DNA from: Acanthochlamys bracteata
Taxonomy: Eukaryota > Streptophyta > Magnoliopsida > Pandanales > Velloziaceae
DNA length: 64,000 nucleotides
Reading direction: 5' to 3'
Assembly: GCA_019914995.1 (NCBI GenBank)
Contig: CM034132.1
Span: 7,487,524 to 7,551,523 of the forward strand
The number at the start of each line of letters is the position of its first letter. Positions within the stretch are counted from its first letter, which is position 1. Below the pieces are notes generated by a model. That model was not told where the DNA came from. It searched no databases and was given only the letters and a program-made list of their open reading frames with translations. Below, piece after piece: positions 10,364-21,317 of this stretch. Both the position numbers and the translations under genes were made by a program.

Positions 10364-12870
10364 ATGGCACAAGACTTGACAGGTATTTTCCTTCAAGGCA
10401 TAAAATTCACAAAAATCAAATAGCTTAAAACAACGGTGTCATTTAATTTTGTTATTTTTTTCTTGGAATTTATAGGTTTCGAGGCCTCTTCTTCTTCTCT
10501 TGCAACGCCATGTTTAGGGATGACTTTTAAGAACCTTAAAGCTGGAAAACAATTTTATATAAATTATAGAAAAGAATTGGGATTTAGCGCCGTTATTCAG
10601 ACGAATCATAAAAGAATTTTGAACTCAATTGAAGTGAGTGTATGTCAAATAACATGTGATCGTTTTGGTAGTCATAAAGGCCATCGATCACAAAAAATAG
10701 ACGAGGGATCTGAAAAAGAAGGAAAGAAGAGAAAAAATACAAGTACAGTGAAATGTGGGTGTCCTGCAAATATAAGGATGAAAAAAGAAGGTTCTGAATT
10801 ATGGAAAGTGGTAGGTTACGAAGGTAATCACAATCATCATTTAGTTAGTCCCACAAAAAGAATGTGCATGCCCGTCTGTAAAAATTTACCTGTTACAGCT
10901 AAGAGTTTGATTGACTCTTTTCGGGATGAAGGCTTACCCGTAAATAAAGTTGTTGATATACTTGACGGACCACAAAATGGTTTTGATGATAGAGATTGTT
11001 GGAACCACTTGTGTCGTTCGAAAGAGTATAAGAGATCTATTAGCGGGAATGCTACGGCAATGTTGAACTATTTTAAGAAGAAGAATATAGAAGATCCGAA
11101 TTTTTTCTATGCAATACAAATTGACAATGAAGCAAGAGCAACAAATTTTCTTTGGGTAGATGGTCGGTCACGTACTCAGTATCAGTATTTTGGGGACGTC
11201 GTGTTCTTCGATACAACCTACCGTAAGAATATATATGATATGCCATTTGCTCCATTTACTGGAGTTAACCACCACATGGAGTCAATCTAGTTTGGTTGCG
11301 CACTACTTCTGGATGAGACAGAGGAATCATTTCAGTGGCTTTTTGAGACATGGCTTGCGGCTATGGGTAGCCGCGCCCCATTTTCAATCATGGCAGATCA
11401 AGACAGAGCTATGATTGCAGCTGTCGCGAAGGTATTCCCAACTACAATACATAGATTTTGCTTGTGGCATATTATGAAAAAATTTGCCGAAAAACTTTCA
11501 CATGTTTACTTTAAGAAGTCAAAATTCAAGAAAGATATCAAGTCTTGTATTCGGAAAACATATATTCCTAATACATTTGAAATGAGATGGGAGGAATTGA
11601 TGTGCGCATACGGATTAGATAAGAATGAATGGCTAAAGGAAATATATGAAATTCGAGACAAATGGGCACCGATTTATCACTTGGATACCTTTTATGCCGG
11701 CATGAACACTACTTCACGTGCCGAAGGTATGAATGCTATCTATAAGAATTTTTTTCAACCAACTACCACTCTTCGAGAGTTTGTATTGAAGAATGAGAAG
11801 TGTTTGAGACAACTTGTTGAAAGAGAGAAAAAAGAGGATTATACTAGTGAACACTCTTGCCGCATCGTCGATAATAGTGCATTTCTTTTGAAAAGTGCAG
11901 CAAAAGTGTATACCAGAAATGTATACGACAGATTCAAAAAAGAATATGAGAAAGCTCAACTTGAGTATGTCTTGTATGATGATGAAAAGAGTAGTGATGG
12001 TTGTATGATTTATATTTATAAGTCACGAATAGAAGACGATAACCGTATGTGGAAGGTAAAGTTCAATTCAGCTACAAAGGAAGGTAACTGTGAATGCAAG
12101 CTATTTTAATTTTTGGGGATTCCTTGTGGGCACCTTATAAAAGTTTTTCAGAGTCGTGATATAGAGCTCCCAAATCAATTTGTTCTTAAAAGGTGGATGA
12201 AAGGAGCTAACAAATATAGAGGAAAGTATGATGCTGCAGCAATAAGTGGCCATGAGAAGTCTGAGTTATTGAGAACTACTCAACTTCAAATGGTTTACAG
12301 TCAATTGATTTATGAAGGGGCTGAAACCGAAGAGGGATACCAAATAATGTTGCAAGCATCACAAGATTTATCACAAAGGCTCAAGAAAGTAAGAAAGACT
12401 AATGATCCGGAGAATATTTCAGTTGATGATACAGCAAATGTAAATGAGAGCTTACTGGTCTCAAATGATGCTTCTCAAGTTTTACTTTTAAATCCTAACA
12501 TCTCACAAACGAAGGGAAGGAAAAAAGAAGGACATGTTCATAAAAGTAGTGATAGAATTAAAGGAGGCTTGGAAAAAGTATTGCAAGAGCTAAAGCGAAG
12601 ACAAGTAGGAAATGTGCTTACTGTAACAACTACGGTGTTAAGCATGACAAAAGAAATTGTCCTGAAAATCCAAATAGAAAGAAAAAAGCAAGTAAGTAAT
12701 TTGCTTAGTTTTGATTCCTAGTATACTATGTTTTTTTTGAGAAAATTATTTGAAATTGATATTTGTCTTCACTTTCTTACTTGATAGCTGTTGATAGAGA
12801 CGACGAAAACAAAAACACAAGTGAAGATGAAGACAGTGATGATGAAGAGTTAGCTATTCATTTGGAGTAG
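10364..12870 (+). pseudogene. Nearly intact FAR1-type MULE transposase (element 2)
   Basis: The best-preserved transposase in the window. Exon 1 (10,364-10,382) encodes MAQDLT and ends in phase 1. Exon 2 starts after TTTATAG at 10,476 and runs to about 12,691. The last exon (12,788-12,870) gives an acidic tail ending in TAG. Domains in order are FAR1-type zinc finger (about 10,520-10,870, VKCGCPANIRM and EGNHNHH), MULE DDE domain (about 11,195-11,490, FFDTTY, MADQDRA, CLWHIMKKF), SWIM finger (about 12,090-12,145, CECKLF then IPCGHLIKVF) and CCHC knuckle (about 12,610-12,660, CAYCNNYGVKHDKRNC). I see only three lesions: a TAG at 11,288-11,290, a TAA at 12,107-12,109, and a frame shift near 12,575 just before the knuckle. 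It is the most recently active of the four, by inference. Confidence 0.88.
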
Positions 12871-13039
12871 CTATTACATTTGTATGTACTATCAACTATT
12901 ATATTATAGTTTTGGTGTTTTTGGACAAGCACTTGGATTTGTATGGAAATTCTTATATTGTATATATGTAGTCTTCATATGAATGTGAAAGTGCCTCTAA
13001 GAAATAGTAAACGTGTAGTGACAAAAAAAAAAAAGAAAA

Positions 13040-13540
13040 AAAATTGGCATAACAGTGAGCTCAGAGGCAGCTGACAAGTGAGCTTGTTAGCTCACTGGTC
13101 AGCTGCCAGTGAGCTAGCAAAGCTTAATATGTTAAAATAAAAATAAAAAATTTCAAGTTGCATTGTAAAAGATAAAAAAAATTGGCATGTTCAATTTATT
13201 TAAGCTGCATTGTCAAGCAGCTGTTAAGAGCAGGAAACAAAAAAAAAGTGCCAGCTCACTCACCGGCCGGAAACCAGTGAGCTCAATGGCAGCTCAGAAG
13301 CAGCTGACCAGTGAGCTTGTTAGCTCACTAGTATGCCAACCAGTGAGCTAGCAAAGCTTAATATGTTAAAAAAAAAGATTTTTTTTTCAAGTTGCATTGT
13401 AAAAGATAAAAGAAATTGGCATGTTCAATTGATTTAAGCTGCATTGTCAAGCACCTGTTAAGAGTAGGGAAAAAAAAAAGTGCCAGCTCACTCGCCGGAG
13501 ACCGGTGAGCTTGCCGGCCGGAAACCACTGGCAGCTGACC
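13040..13540 (-). repeat. Tandem ~230-bp repeats in right TIR of element 2
   Basis: Two full units and one partial inverted copy of the left repeats. CCAGCTCACT occurs at 13,251 and 13,483 (232 bp apart), with the same poly-A tracts and TCAAGCAGCTGTTAAGAG or close variants. Confidence 0.8.
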
Positions 13541-13636
13541 AGTGAGCTATTTTGCTAGCTGGTCAGGAGACTAGTGAGCTAGCAAACCTCACTGGTCAAG
13601 AGTTGTCTAGCTATATACACACATATATATATATAT

Positions 13637-14066
13637 GGAAGGGATACGGACACTCCCTCCCCTTAGGCACTCCCGGGCACTCCCTGACGTGTGTGGTCAG
13701 GATTGTATCGCGGGAGTTCCTCAATATAGTGGATCTATCTCTGGATGAAATCAGTTTGATATATTTTGTTTGTCCGAAAATTTATACGAGACTCCGATTC
13801 CTCACTGTTTCGATTGTACTCGTCTGACAGTTTTACGAGTGTCGATTGTACTCCTCACTTAAAAATATATATATTGTATCATTTATGTCATCTTAATCAA
13901 GTGACCGGATGGGCATGAATTCGTAGTCCGATTGAGCTGAAATTTTACGGATATGTTTCTAACTCATAGTTCTTCATATCCAACGGTGGAGATTGGATTT
14001 GGAGGTCACCCCGATCATAAACCGGAAATGGAGTGCCCCTAAGGAGGAGTGCCCTTATCCCTACCC
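13637..14066. mobile_element. (TA)n-flanked fold-back MITE, family A copy 1
   Basis: The ends are inverted (GGGATACGGACACTCC at left, the reverse of GGAGTGCCCTTATCCC at right) and the element is bounded by TATATATA on both sides. The right half has the family core CATATCCAACGGTGGAGATT, while the left half is a different sequence shared with 7,420-7,590. This copy therefore looks chimeric between two related elements. Confidence 0.7.
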
Positions 14067-14080
14067 TATATATATATATA

Positions 14081-14510
14081 TAGGGATAGGATATAGGCAC
14101 ATGCCATCTTAAAGGCACATGTGTACACATACCGACTAAAAGTGGCCAGCGAGCTCTCCAAATCCAATCTCCACAGTTGGATATGAAGAACTATGAGTTA
14201 AGAACATGTTGATAAAATTTCAGCTCAATCGGAATACGAATCGACCTCCATCGGAACTCTTGATCAAAATAACATAAAATTTTAAATTTGACAAAAGATA
14301 TATATTTTGTTTTTGTGTCACTTTGATCAAGAGTTCCAATGGAGGTCGGTTCGTATTCTGATTGAGCTGAAATTTTATCAACATATTCTCAACTCATGGT
14401 TCTTCATATCCAACGGTGGAGATTGGATTTGGAGAGCTCGCCGGCCACTTTTGGCAGGCATGTGTACACATGTGCCTTTAAGGATGGCATGTGCCTATAT
14501 CCTATCCCTA
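14081..14510. mobile_element. (TA)n-flanked fold-back MITE, family B copy 1
   Basis: A nearly perfect palindrome: TAGGGATAGGATATAGGCAC at left is mirrored at the right end. The arms carry CATATCCAACGGTGGAGATT (left arm reversed) and meet near 14,295. TA repeats flank both sides. It sits directly beside the family A copy, sharing one TA tract. Confidence 0.75.
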
Positions 14511-14611
14511 TATATATATATATATATATATATATCTATTGATATGGGATGGGATATAGGCATATCCCATCCCTACATGCACATGATTTACTGTAGGCAC
14601 ATGGTGCTGAA

Positions 14612-14845
14612 TCGACGGCTATGATGCAAACACTTAATCAGTGGACGGCTGTGATACGCTCGAGCATTTTTCACCAAATATACTGCAATCGATGGCTGTG
14701 ATGCAGGCACTTAATCCACGGACGGTTGTGATTTGCTGGAGCGTTTTTCATCTAACTTCGCTGCAATCAATGGCTGTGATGCAGGCACTCAATCAGCGGA
14801 TGGCTGTGATTCGCTGGAGCGTGTTTAACCTAACTCTGCAGCTTG
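14612..14845 (+). repeat. Three tandem ~80-bp units at the left end of element 3
   Basis: Each unit carries ATGGCTGTGATGCAGGCAC or a close variant, then GGACGG(C/T)TGTGAT and CTGGAGCG(T)TTTT. A single reversed unit forms the right end at 21,235-21,317, and another lies at 21,845-21,907. Confidence 0.7.
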
Positions 14846-14929
14846 CTTCCACCATTCGCATCATGATCTTGTTTTGTCCTCTTCACTTCGCAGTGGCATC
14901 TTTTCTCTCCGCCTCCAACCTGGCGAAAT

Positions 14930-15565
14930 TGAGTCCTCCGCTCGCTGCCGGCTCGATTTCACAACAGAGAGTCGCGATTTCGGTTTGTGATCAAGATCGG
15001 AGGCTCAATTTCGGCTCCGGCTTTCACTCAGGCTCGAGTTCGCGATTCCGACCGAAATCGAGCTCTCTACGGTTTGATTTCGGAGAGCTCGATTTCTCAA
15101 TTCCGGTCTCCGATTCGACTGTTGAGAATAAATACTGCCCGATTTCGTCTCCAACTTCCCCTCTGTCTCGATTTCACCATTTCGGCCGAAATCGAGTTCT
15201 CTGCAGCTCGGTTTCCGGCTCGATTTCACGATTCTGATCCCTATTCGGCTGTTGAGAATGATTCCGGCCATATCTGATTTTGTCTCCGGCTTCCACTCCG
15301 ACTCGATTTCGCGATTCCGGCCGAAATTGAGCCCTCCGCGGCTCGATTTCACGACTCCGGTCTCCGATTCGGCTGTCGAGAATGAATCCGGCCCGATCTC
15401 GTCTCCGGCTTTCCCTCCGACTCGATCTCGCCATTCCGGTCGAAATCGAGTTCTCTGCGGTTCGGTTTCGCGATTCAGGTCCCTATTCGGCTGTTGATGA
15501 TGGTTCTAGCCAAACCCGATTTCGTCTCCGGCTTCCACTCCGGCTCGATTTCGCGATTCCGGCCC
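14930..15565 (+). repeat. CGATTTCG-rich array in left TIR of element 3
   Basis: Degenerate tandem repeats of roughly 100-130 bp built on GAATCCGG, CTCGATTTCG, GTCTCCGGCTT and TTCGGCTGTTGAGAA. Short open frames cross the array on both strands, but they follow the repeats and are not credible genes. The same array, reversed, is at 21,318-21,780. Confidence 0.7.
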
Positions 15566-15654
15566 ATTTTATTTAAATTTTCGCCGATTTGTTTTAATTT
15601 TCGATGATTTGTATTGATTTTCACTGATATGTTTTGATTTTATTCACATTGATT

Positions 15655-15830
15655 TGTTTTATGATGTATTGAATTTATTTTGTGGTGTATTAGATTTGTT
15701 TTACGGTGTATTGGATTGTTTCACGGTGTATTGAATTTGTTTCACGGTGTATTGAAGTTATTTCACGGTGCATTGAAATTGATTTACAATGTATTGATTT
15801 TTGATTTGTGGTGTAGTGTATAGTTTGGAC
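15655..15830 (+). repeat. Subterminal iterons in left TIR of element 3
   Basis: About eight units of roughly 21-22 bp around TTTCACGGTGTATTGAA. Reversed, decayed units lie at about 20,940-21,020. They are related to the element 1 iterons and are the best candidates for transposase-binding sites. Confidence 0.65.
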
Positions 15831-16820
15831 CGAAAATGATATGTTGAATGTATGATTGCTAAAACTGGAATGTTGGGATATACTCGTAAGGCAATGATGA
15901 GGCTGGAATAAATTTTCTTCATGAATCTGCTCTGACTCTTTAAGACAGCAACGCAGTAAGGATGGCAATTGGGAAAGTCATGTGGCAACCACTGCAGTTG
16001 TGAGTAGAGAAGGTAGTGCTCGGTGGGAGAGAATATCGAACTGTTTTCGTATAGTCCTAGTATGGGTAGTATCTTTGAATCTCAGTGCCTACAGTAAATC
16101 ATGTACTCTGAGCCACCCTCATTTCTTCCTCTCTATCAGTCTATTGTTATTTTGTTGTTGATGAAATAATGCTCAAAAGCTAGCACCTATTGTGCTATGT
16201 AAGTCTATGCTGGAAATGTAACTGCAATGTAACAGATGCAGTATATCTTCATGTAAATCTTCTGTCTTCAGTGTAATTCTTTCTGCTGCGAAATAAAAAT
16301 TTTTGAGATCAAATTTTACTTTCAAATACATTATTATCAATAGTTGTTGATGAAAATCTTGGCTCAAATACATTGAAAAAATTTTGCTTTTAATGTTACC
16401 GTAAGATTCAAAACAGTGAGTATAAATATTAAAAATTCTTAACTTAATTGCTGGTAATCAAGAAAAAAAAATGATAACAACAAACTAAACTGACTGTAAT
16501 TAACACAGCGTTTCAATTCAACCGATAACATCTGCCATTAAATGCTTCACACTACGGCATACATCATTTAAATTCAACTCATAACATCTGCCGTTAAATG
16601 CTTGCTACAGTCGTCACCAACTTTCTTTCTCCCGCGCTCGTCCTGTTCTCCCGCGTTCCGTTCTGTCTCTCCTTCTGCGCAGTTTTATTTCTTCTTCGTC
16701 TTCCTTCCTGCACAGTTTTAAATTCCAGCGATATGAAAACATATTTTCCGTTCTTTTTATTCTCTTGTTAGACAAAGCAAATATTCAGCATTCTTCCTAA
16801 CTCTTCTCGTTTACTTTTCT

Positions 16821-19593
16821 ATGGCTCAAGATACAGCAAATTTTGAAGGTGTCTTAACTGAGACATTTCTTAATAATTTTTTTTTTGTTGTAATATATTG
16901 CAATGCTTAATTTAAAACAAGCATAACAAGTGTCTTAACAGAAAAAAAATCTTTGCAGCTACTTTTAATTTTTTTCATGCTGAAAGTGAAATAGAGGATG
17001 GAAAATGATTAAGAACAAAATTGTTTTAAAAAAATTCTTCTCTATTATGTTATATCTTTTCAAATTTTTAATGCGATTATTTTTTTTAGATATGGTTCTT
17101 CCAAATGCAGAGGATGGAGCAGAGGCCGAGTGTTCTACTGCATGAACTCAGAACGTAATAGCAGAGAAGGGAAAATCACCTTGTTTAGATATGATCTTTC
17201 CAACTCTTGAAGCTGCGAAGAAATTATATATATATATATATATTATGGAAGAACAACTGGATTTAGTGTTGTTATTCAAAGTACCGAGAAAAAAAAGGTT
17301 CCAATGAAGTCACCGCTTGTCTAATGACTTGCCAACGTTTTGGTGCGTACAGAGACCATACTAAGAAACAAACGGATGAGAATTTTCATAAGAAAGTTCT
17401 TAACCAGAAGAGAAGTACGTCCACAGTCAAATGCGGATGTCCTGTAAAGATGAAAGTGACAAAGCAGCAAACTAGATTGTGAAAGGTGATTCAGTATATT
17501 AGTGAGCATAATCATAATTTTGTCAGTCCAGTAAAACAGATGCGCATGCCTGTTTCTAAGCATACGCCTATTGCAGCTAAGATATTGATAGACTCATTTC
17601 GTGATAAGGGCATACACGTGAATAAAGTTGCAGATATTCTAGGTGGACCACAGATTAGTTTTGATGATAGAAATTGTTGGAATCATTTGGGACCATAAAA
17701 GGAGTATAAGAAATCTGTCCCAAGGGGATGCAACTGCAGCACTTAATTTTTTCAAAAAGAAGAGTATTGAATATCCAAATTTTTTTTATACAATACAGAC
17801 GAATAGCGAAACAAAAGCAATAAATTTTTTCTGGGTGGGTAGTCGATATCATCTACAGTTTGGTGATGTGATGTTCTTTGACACAACATACCGTACTAAC
17901 GTGTATGAAATGCTATTTGCCCCATTTACTGAAGTGAATCACCATATGCAATCAATTTCATTTGGTTGTGCATTGCTTTTGGATGAGACAGAAGAGTCTT
18001 TTCATTGGCTTTTTGAAACTGGCTTGCAGTTATGAGTGGACGTGCTTCATCTTCTCTCATTACAGACCAAAACAGAGTTATGACTGTAGCAGTTGAGAAG
18101 GTGTTTCCGAATACAAGACATTGATTTTGCTTGTGGCATGTGATGAAAAAAATTCTGAGAAGCTTCCACACATTTATTTCAAAAAGTCTCAATTCAAAAA
18201 AGATATCCGAATGTGCATTAGAGACACTTATACTCCTTATGCTTTTGAAATGAGATGGAATGAATTGATATGTAAGTACAACTTGAAAGAGAACGAATTA
18301 CTTCAAAGGATATATGAAATTAGAAAAAAGTGGGCTCTAGTTTATCATTTGGATACTTTTTATGTTGGCATGAACACTACAGAGCGGTCTGAAGGTATGA
18401 ACTCTGTTTACAATAATTCTTTCCATCCAACAACAACTCTTCACGAGTTTGTAGTGAAGAACGTCAAGTGTTTAGCTAAAATTGTTGAAAAGAAAAAGAA
18501 AAAGAGGATGATATTAGCGAACACTCTGATCGCATTGTCGATGGTACAATAATTCTTTCCATCCAACAACAACTCTTCGCAAGTTTGTAGTGAAGAACGA
18601 CAAGTGTTTAGCTAAAATTGTTGAAAAGAAAAAAAAAAGGATTATATTAGCGAACACTCTGATCGCATTGTCGATAGTCATGTTTTTCTTTTGAAGAATG
18701 TAGGAAATGTGTATACTAAAAATGTGTACCACAGATTCAGAAAAGAATTTGAGAAAGCTCAAACAGAGTATGTTTTATATCATGATGAAAAGGATAATGA
18801 TGGTTGTACGACTTATATTTATAAGTCTCGAGTGCTCAGTGACGATCATGTGTGGAGGGTTAAATTCAACCATGCCACTAAAGAAGGCTACTGTGAATGC
18901 AAACTGTTTAAATTTGTTGGTATTCCTTATGGATATCTTATGAAAGTTTTTCTATTCCGTGATATGGAAATACCTGATAACTTCATTCTTAAGAGGTGGA
19001 TGAAACGGGCTAACAAATATAGAGTTGAGTATGATGGTGGAGCAGTACAAGGCCAAAAGCATTCTGACCTATTGAAAACTACCCAATTTTTAAGAATTTC
19101 TACTCAATTGGCCTATGAAGCTGGTGAAGCAGATCAGACTTTCCAATTAATGTTGGAAACATTGCAAAAGTTATTGCTGCAGATCAATAAAATAAGGAAG
19201 ACTAATGAGACTCCAAAGTCCATTCATGTACTGCTATAGAGAGCGCACAATTCGATGTTAATGCATCTCAAGTTTTACTTTCGAATCCAAACATTTCGCA
19301 GATGAAAGGAAGAAAAGAGGAGGAAACCTTCTACTACTAATAGTAGAATAAAGGGCGTTTTAGAGAAATCCGTTGCAAGAGCCAAAGCAAAAATATGGAG
19401 AAGATGTGCTTGCTGTAATAAGATTGGTGTTAAATACGACTAACGAAATTGTCCTGAAAATCCAAATAAAAAGAAGACGACAGTTATTGATAGAAATATC
19501 GATGATACCACAGACAGTGATGATACTGAATCGATAAATACATTTGATCTCAGTAACAGTGATGATGAACTATTAATACGTGAAGGCTTTTGA
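16821..19593 (+). pseudogene. Decayed FAR1-type MULE transposase (element 3)
   Basis: Exon 1 (16,821-16,848) encodes MAQDTANFE and ends in a GT donor; coding resumes near 17,090. Recognisable parts are the FAR1-type zinc finger (about 17,190-17,530, VKCGCPVKMKV, SEHNHN), the MULE DDE domain (about 17,870-18,165, FFDTTY, ITDQN), the SWIM region (about 18,890-18,940) and a CCHC knuckle (about 19,400-19,450). An acidic tail ends at the TGA at 19,591-19,593. Several zinc ligands are lost: the SWIM motif reads IPYGYLMK rather than IPCGHLIK. Stops and frame shifts number about eight, including a TGA at 17,144 and a TGA at 17,480. A (TA)n expansion lies in the coding region near 17,227-17,250, and a 136-bp internal tandem duplication is listed separately. 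Confidence 0.82.
18412..18683 (+). repeat. 136-bp tandem duplication inside transposase 3
   Basis: The segment 18,412-18,547 is repeated at 18,548-18,683 with a few differences, both copies starting AATAATTCTTTCCATCC. The unit is not a multiple of three, so it breaks the frame. The other three transposase genes have one copy. Confidence 0.85.
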
Positions 19594-19599
19594 GATGAA

Positions 19600-20060
19600 A
19601 TTGCTCTCTATTTACTCTCTATTTAGATATGTATTTTATGTATTTTATTCAAGCTTACTTTCTGTTCAGATGAAATTGTATTTTTGTTCAAGCTTGCTCT
19701 CTGTTCAAGCTTGCTCTCTATGAGTTTTGAGATGAAATTGCTCTCTGTTTACTGAAGCTTGCTCTCTATTAGTTGTATTTTAGTCTCTGTCTGCTTAAGC
19801 TTGCTCTCTGTTTGTTTAAACTTGCTCTCCGTTTGCTATATTTTGCTCTCTGTTTGCTTAAACTTGCTCTCTATTTGCTATATTTTGCTCTTTATCTGCT
19901 CAAACTTGCTCTGTGTTTGCTTAAACTTGCTCTCTGTTTGCTATATTTTGCTCTCTGTTTCTGAAAAATTTGGTGTCTGTTTACTTTAGATTGTTCTCTG
20001 TTTGTTCTCTGTTTGCTTATTGTATTATTGCTCTCTGTTTGCGCCTATTTTTCTATTTGT
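19600..20060 (+). repeat. CTTGCTCTCTGTTTG tandem repeat 3' of transposase 3
   Basis: Some fifteen degenerate copies of a roughly 20-bp unit, TTGCTCTCTGTTTGCTTAAA, often paired into a 40-bp higher unit with TGCTATATT. The leucine-rich open frames across it (19,759-19,989) are by-products of the repeat. Confidence 0.8.
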
Positions 20061-20509
20061 TGTATAATTACTTACTATGACTTTTACTATATAATGCTCT
20101 CTATGCCATATTATAACACTTATATACTACTTGCTATATAATTTACTACTGTATACTAATTACTGTATTAATGACTATTGCAGTGCTATATACCATTTAC
20201 TTACTATATTTCTGAAGAATAAAAAAATTAAATAAACTTAATTCCATTTCAACCATCTCATTACAAAGCTCAAACAGAGTTACATTTACAGCATTTGATT
20301 ACATTTCACAAGAGAGTTACATTTTCAGAATACAAGATACAACAGATTTACATTGCCAGCAACTGATTACATGTCAAATTAGAAAGATACATTTCCGCAT
20401 ATGCTTACAATTCACAATATAGAGTTAAGTATGCCAAAGATTCTAGAGAAAGATCCATCGATAGTAAAACAACAAAGATATGAAAGAGAGAAGGGAGGCT
20501 CAGAGATAA

Positions 20510-21317
20510 TGATTTTAACAATCACGACATTCAAAGGAATGTTTGAACCAACCACTGCTCTCTCCCCCTCTACACTGCCTTCTGTAATCATGGCTGTAGT
20601 GGTTGCCGCTGTTATTTAACAGTGGCCATCCTTACTGCATAGCCAATGTATTCAAAAGACAGTACGGATTGAGAACGAAAGTACAAAAAATATAATTTTG
20701 CAGCCTCATCATTGCCTCATCAGTATTTCCAACATCTAATAACATTTCACAACAGAGAGTTACATTTCCAGCATGTTTTCGAAAACAAGCAAACAGAAAG
20801 CAATTTACAGCAAACAGAGAGCAATTTTGAAGCCTCATCATCGCCTTATTTATATTTTCCAACAGTTATGACGTAAGAAACCAACATCACTTCCTAGTTA
20901 AGGTAACTATGCATTCAACAAATCATTCCGGCCAAACTATCCAATACAATATAAAATCATACACCGTAAATCAAAATCAATACCCCATAAATCAAAACCG
21001 ATATCGATAAAATAAATCTAATACACCATAAATAAATCAGCGAAATCCAAACAAATCGCAAAATCAAAATAAATCTGCGAAATTTAAAACAAATCATCCA
21101 AACCAAAAGATTTAAACAAATTCAAGAAAATTAAAACTAACTCATGCCGAAGACGAAGACGAAGCCCAAGAAGAATTCATGATCACAAGCCGAAACGGAG
21201 TTTGTGCTTCGATCGAGCACATCCAGGACGGATTTACGTTAAAAACGCTCCAGCGCATCATAGTCGTCCGCTGATTAAGTGCCTGCATCACAGCTGTCGA
21301 TTCAGCACGTTGTGCCT
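20510..21317 (-). repeat. Right TIR of element 3 (shorter than the left)
   Basis: Reverse match to the left TIR: a segment with GGCAACCACTACAGCC (minus strand, near 20,600), decayed iterons (20,940-21,020) and the terminal unit with CGCTCCAGCG and TTAAGTGCCTGCATCAC. The CGATTTCG array of the left arm is missing between them; a full copy of it instead lies just outside, at 21,318. Confidence 0.65.

Larger units (their letters stand above)
9224..13611 (+). mobile_element. FAR1-type MULE element 2
   Basis: The ends are inverted: CTGGACAACTCTTGA at 9,224 answers the minus-strand CTAGACAACTCTTGA at about 13,611. The next roughly 100 bp (GCTAGC/GAGCTCACTGG motifs) also match in reverse. Each terminal region is built of repeats of about 230 bp and they enclose a FAR1-type transposase pseudogene. 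A clean 9-bp target duplication was not recognised. Confidence 0.75.
14592..16106 (+). repeat. Left TIR of element 3
   Basis: It contains roughly 80-bp tandem repeats near the end (14,612-14,845), a long array of AAATCGAG/CGATTTCG words (14,930-15,565), iterons (15,655-15,830) and a segment with GGATGGCAATTGG and GGCAACCACTGCAG (15,955-16,000). The last of these has counterparts in element 1 at 860-900 and in the right TIR at 20,590-20,635. Confidence 0.7.
14592..21317 (+). mobile_element. FAR1-type MULE element 3
   Basis: The outer ends are inverted copies: TGTAGGCAC, GTGCTGAATCGA and TTAATCAG...GGACG at the left reappear reversed at 21,235-21,317. Matching subterminal segments lie at 15,655-16,060 and 20,510-21,010. 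The element encloses a decayed transposase gene. Its TIR plan (array, iterons, AGGATGGC/GGCAACCACTGCAG segment) is that of element 1, although the sequence is clearly diverged. Confidence 0.75.

Noticed and set aside
14641-15576. Long overlapping open frames on both strands
   Set aside because: They run across the CGATTTCG repeat array of a TIR, are open on both strands at once, and have repeat-driven composition.
19759-19989. Leucine- and cysteine-rich small protein (open frames in two phases)
   Set aside because: The frames follow a roughly 20-bp tandem repeat that happens to lack stops.
19600-20060. CRISPR-like array
   Set aside because: The units are contiguous and degenerate with no unique spacers, and the DNA is plant nuclear.
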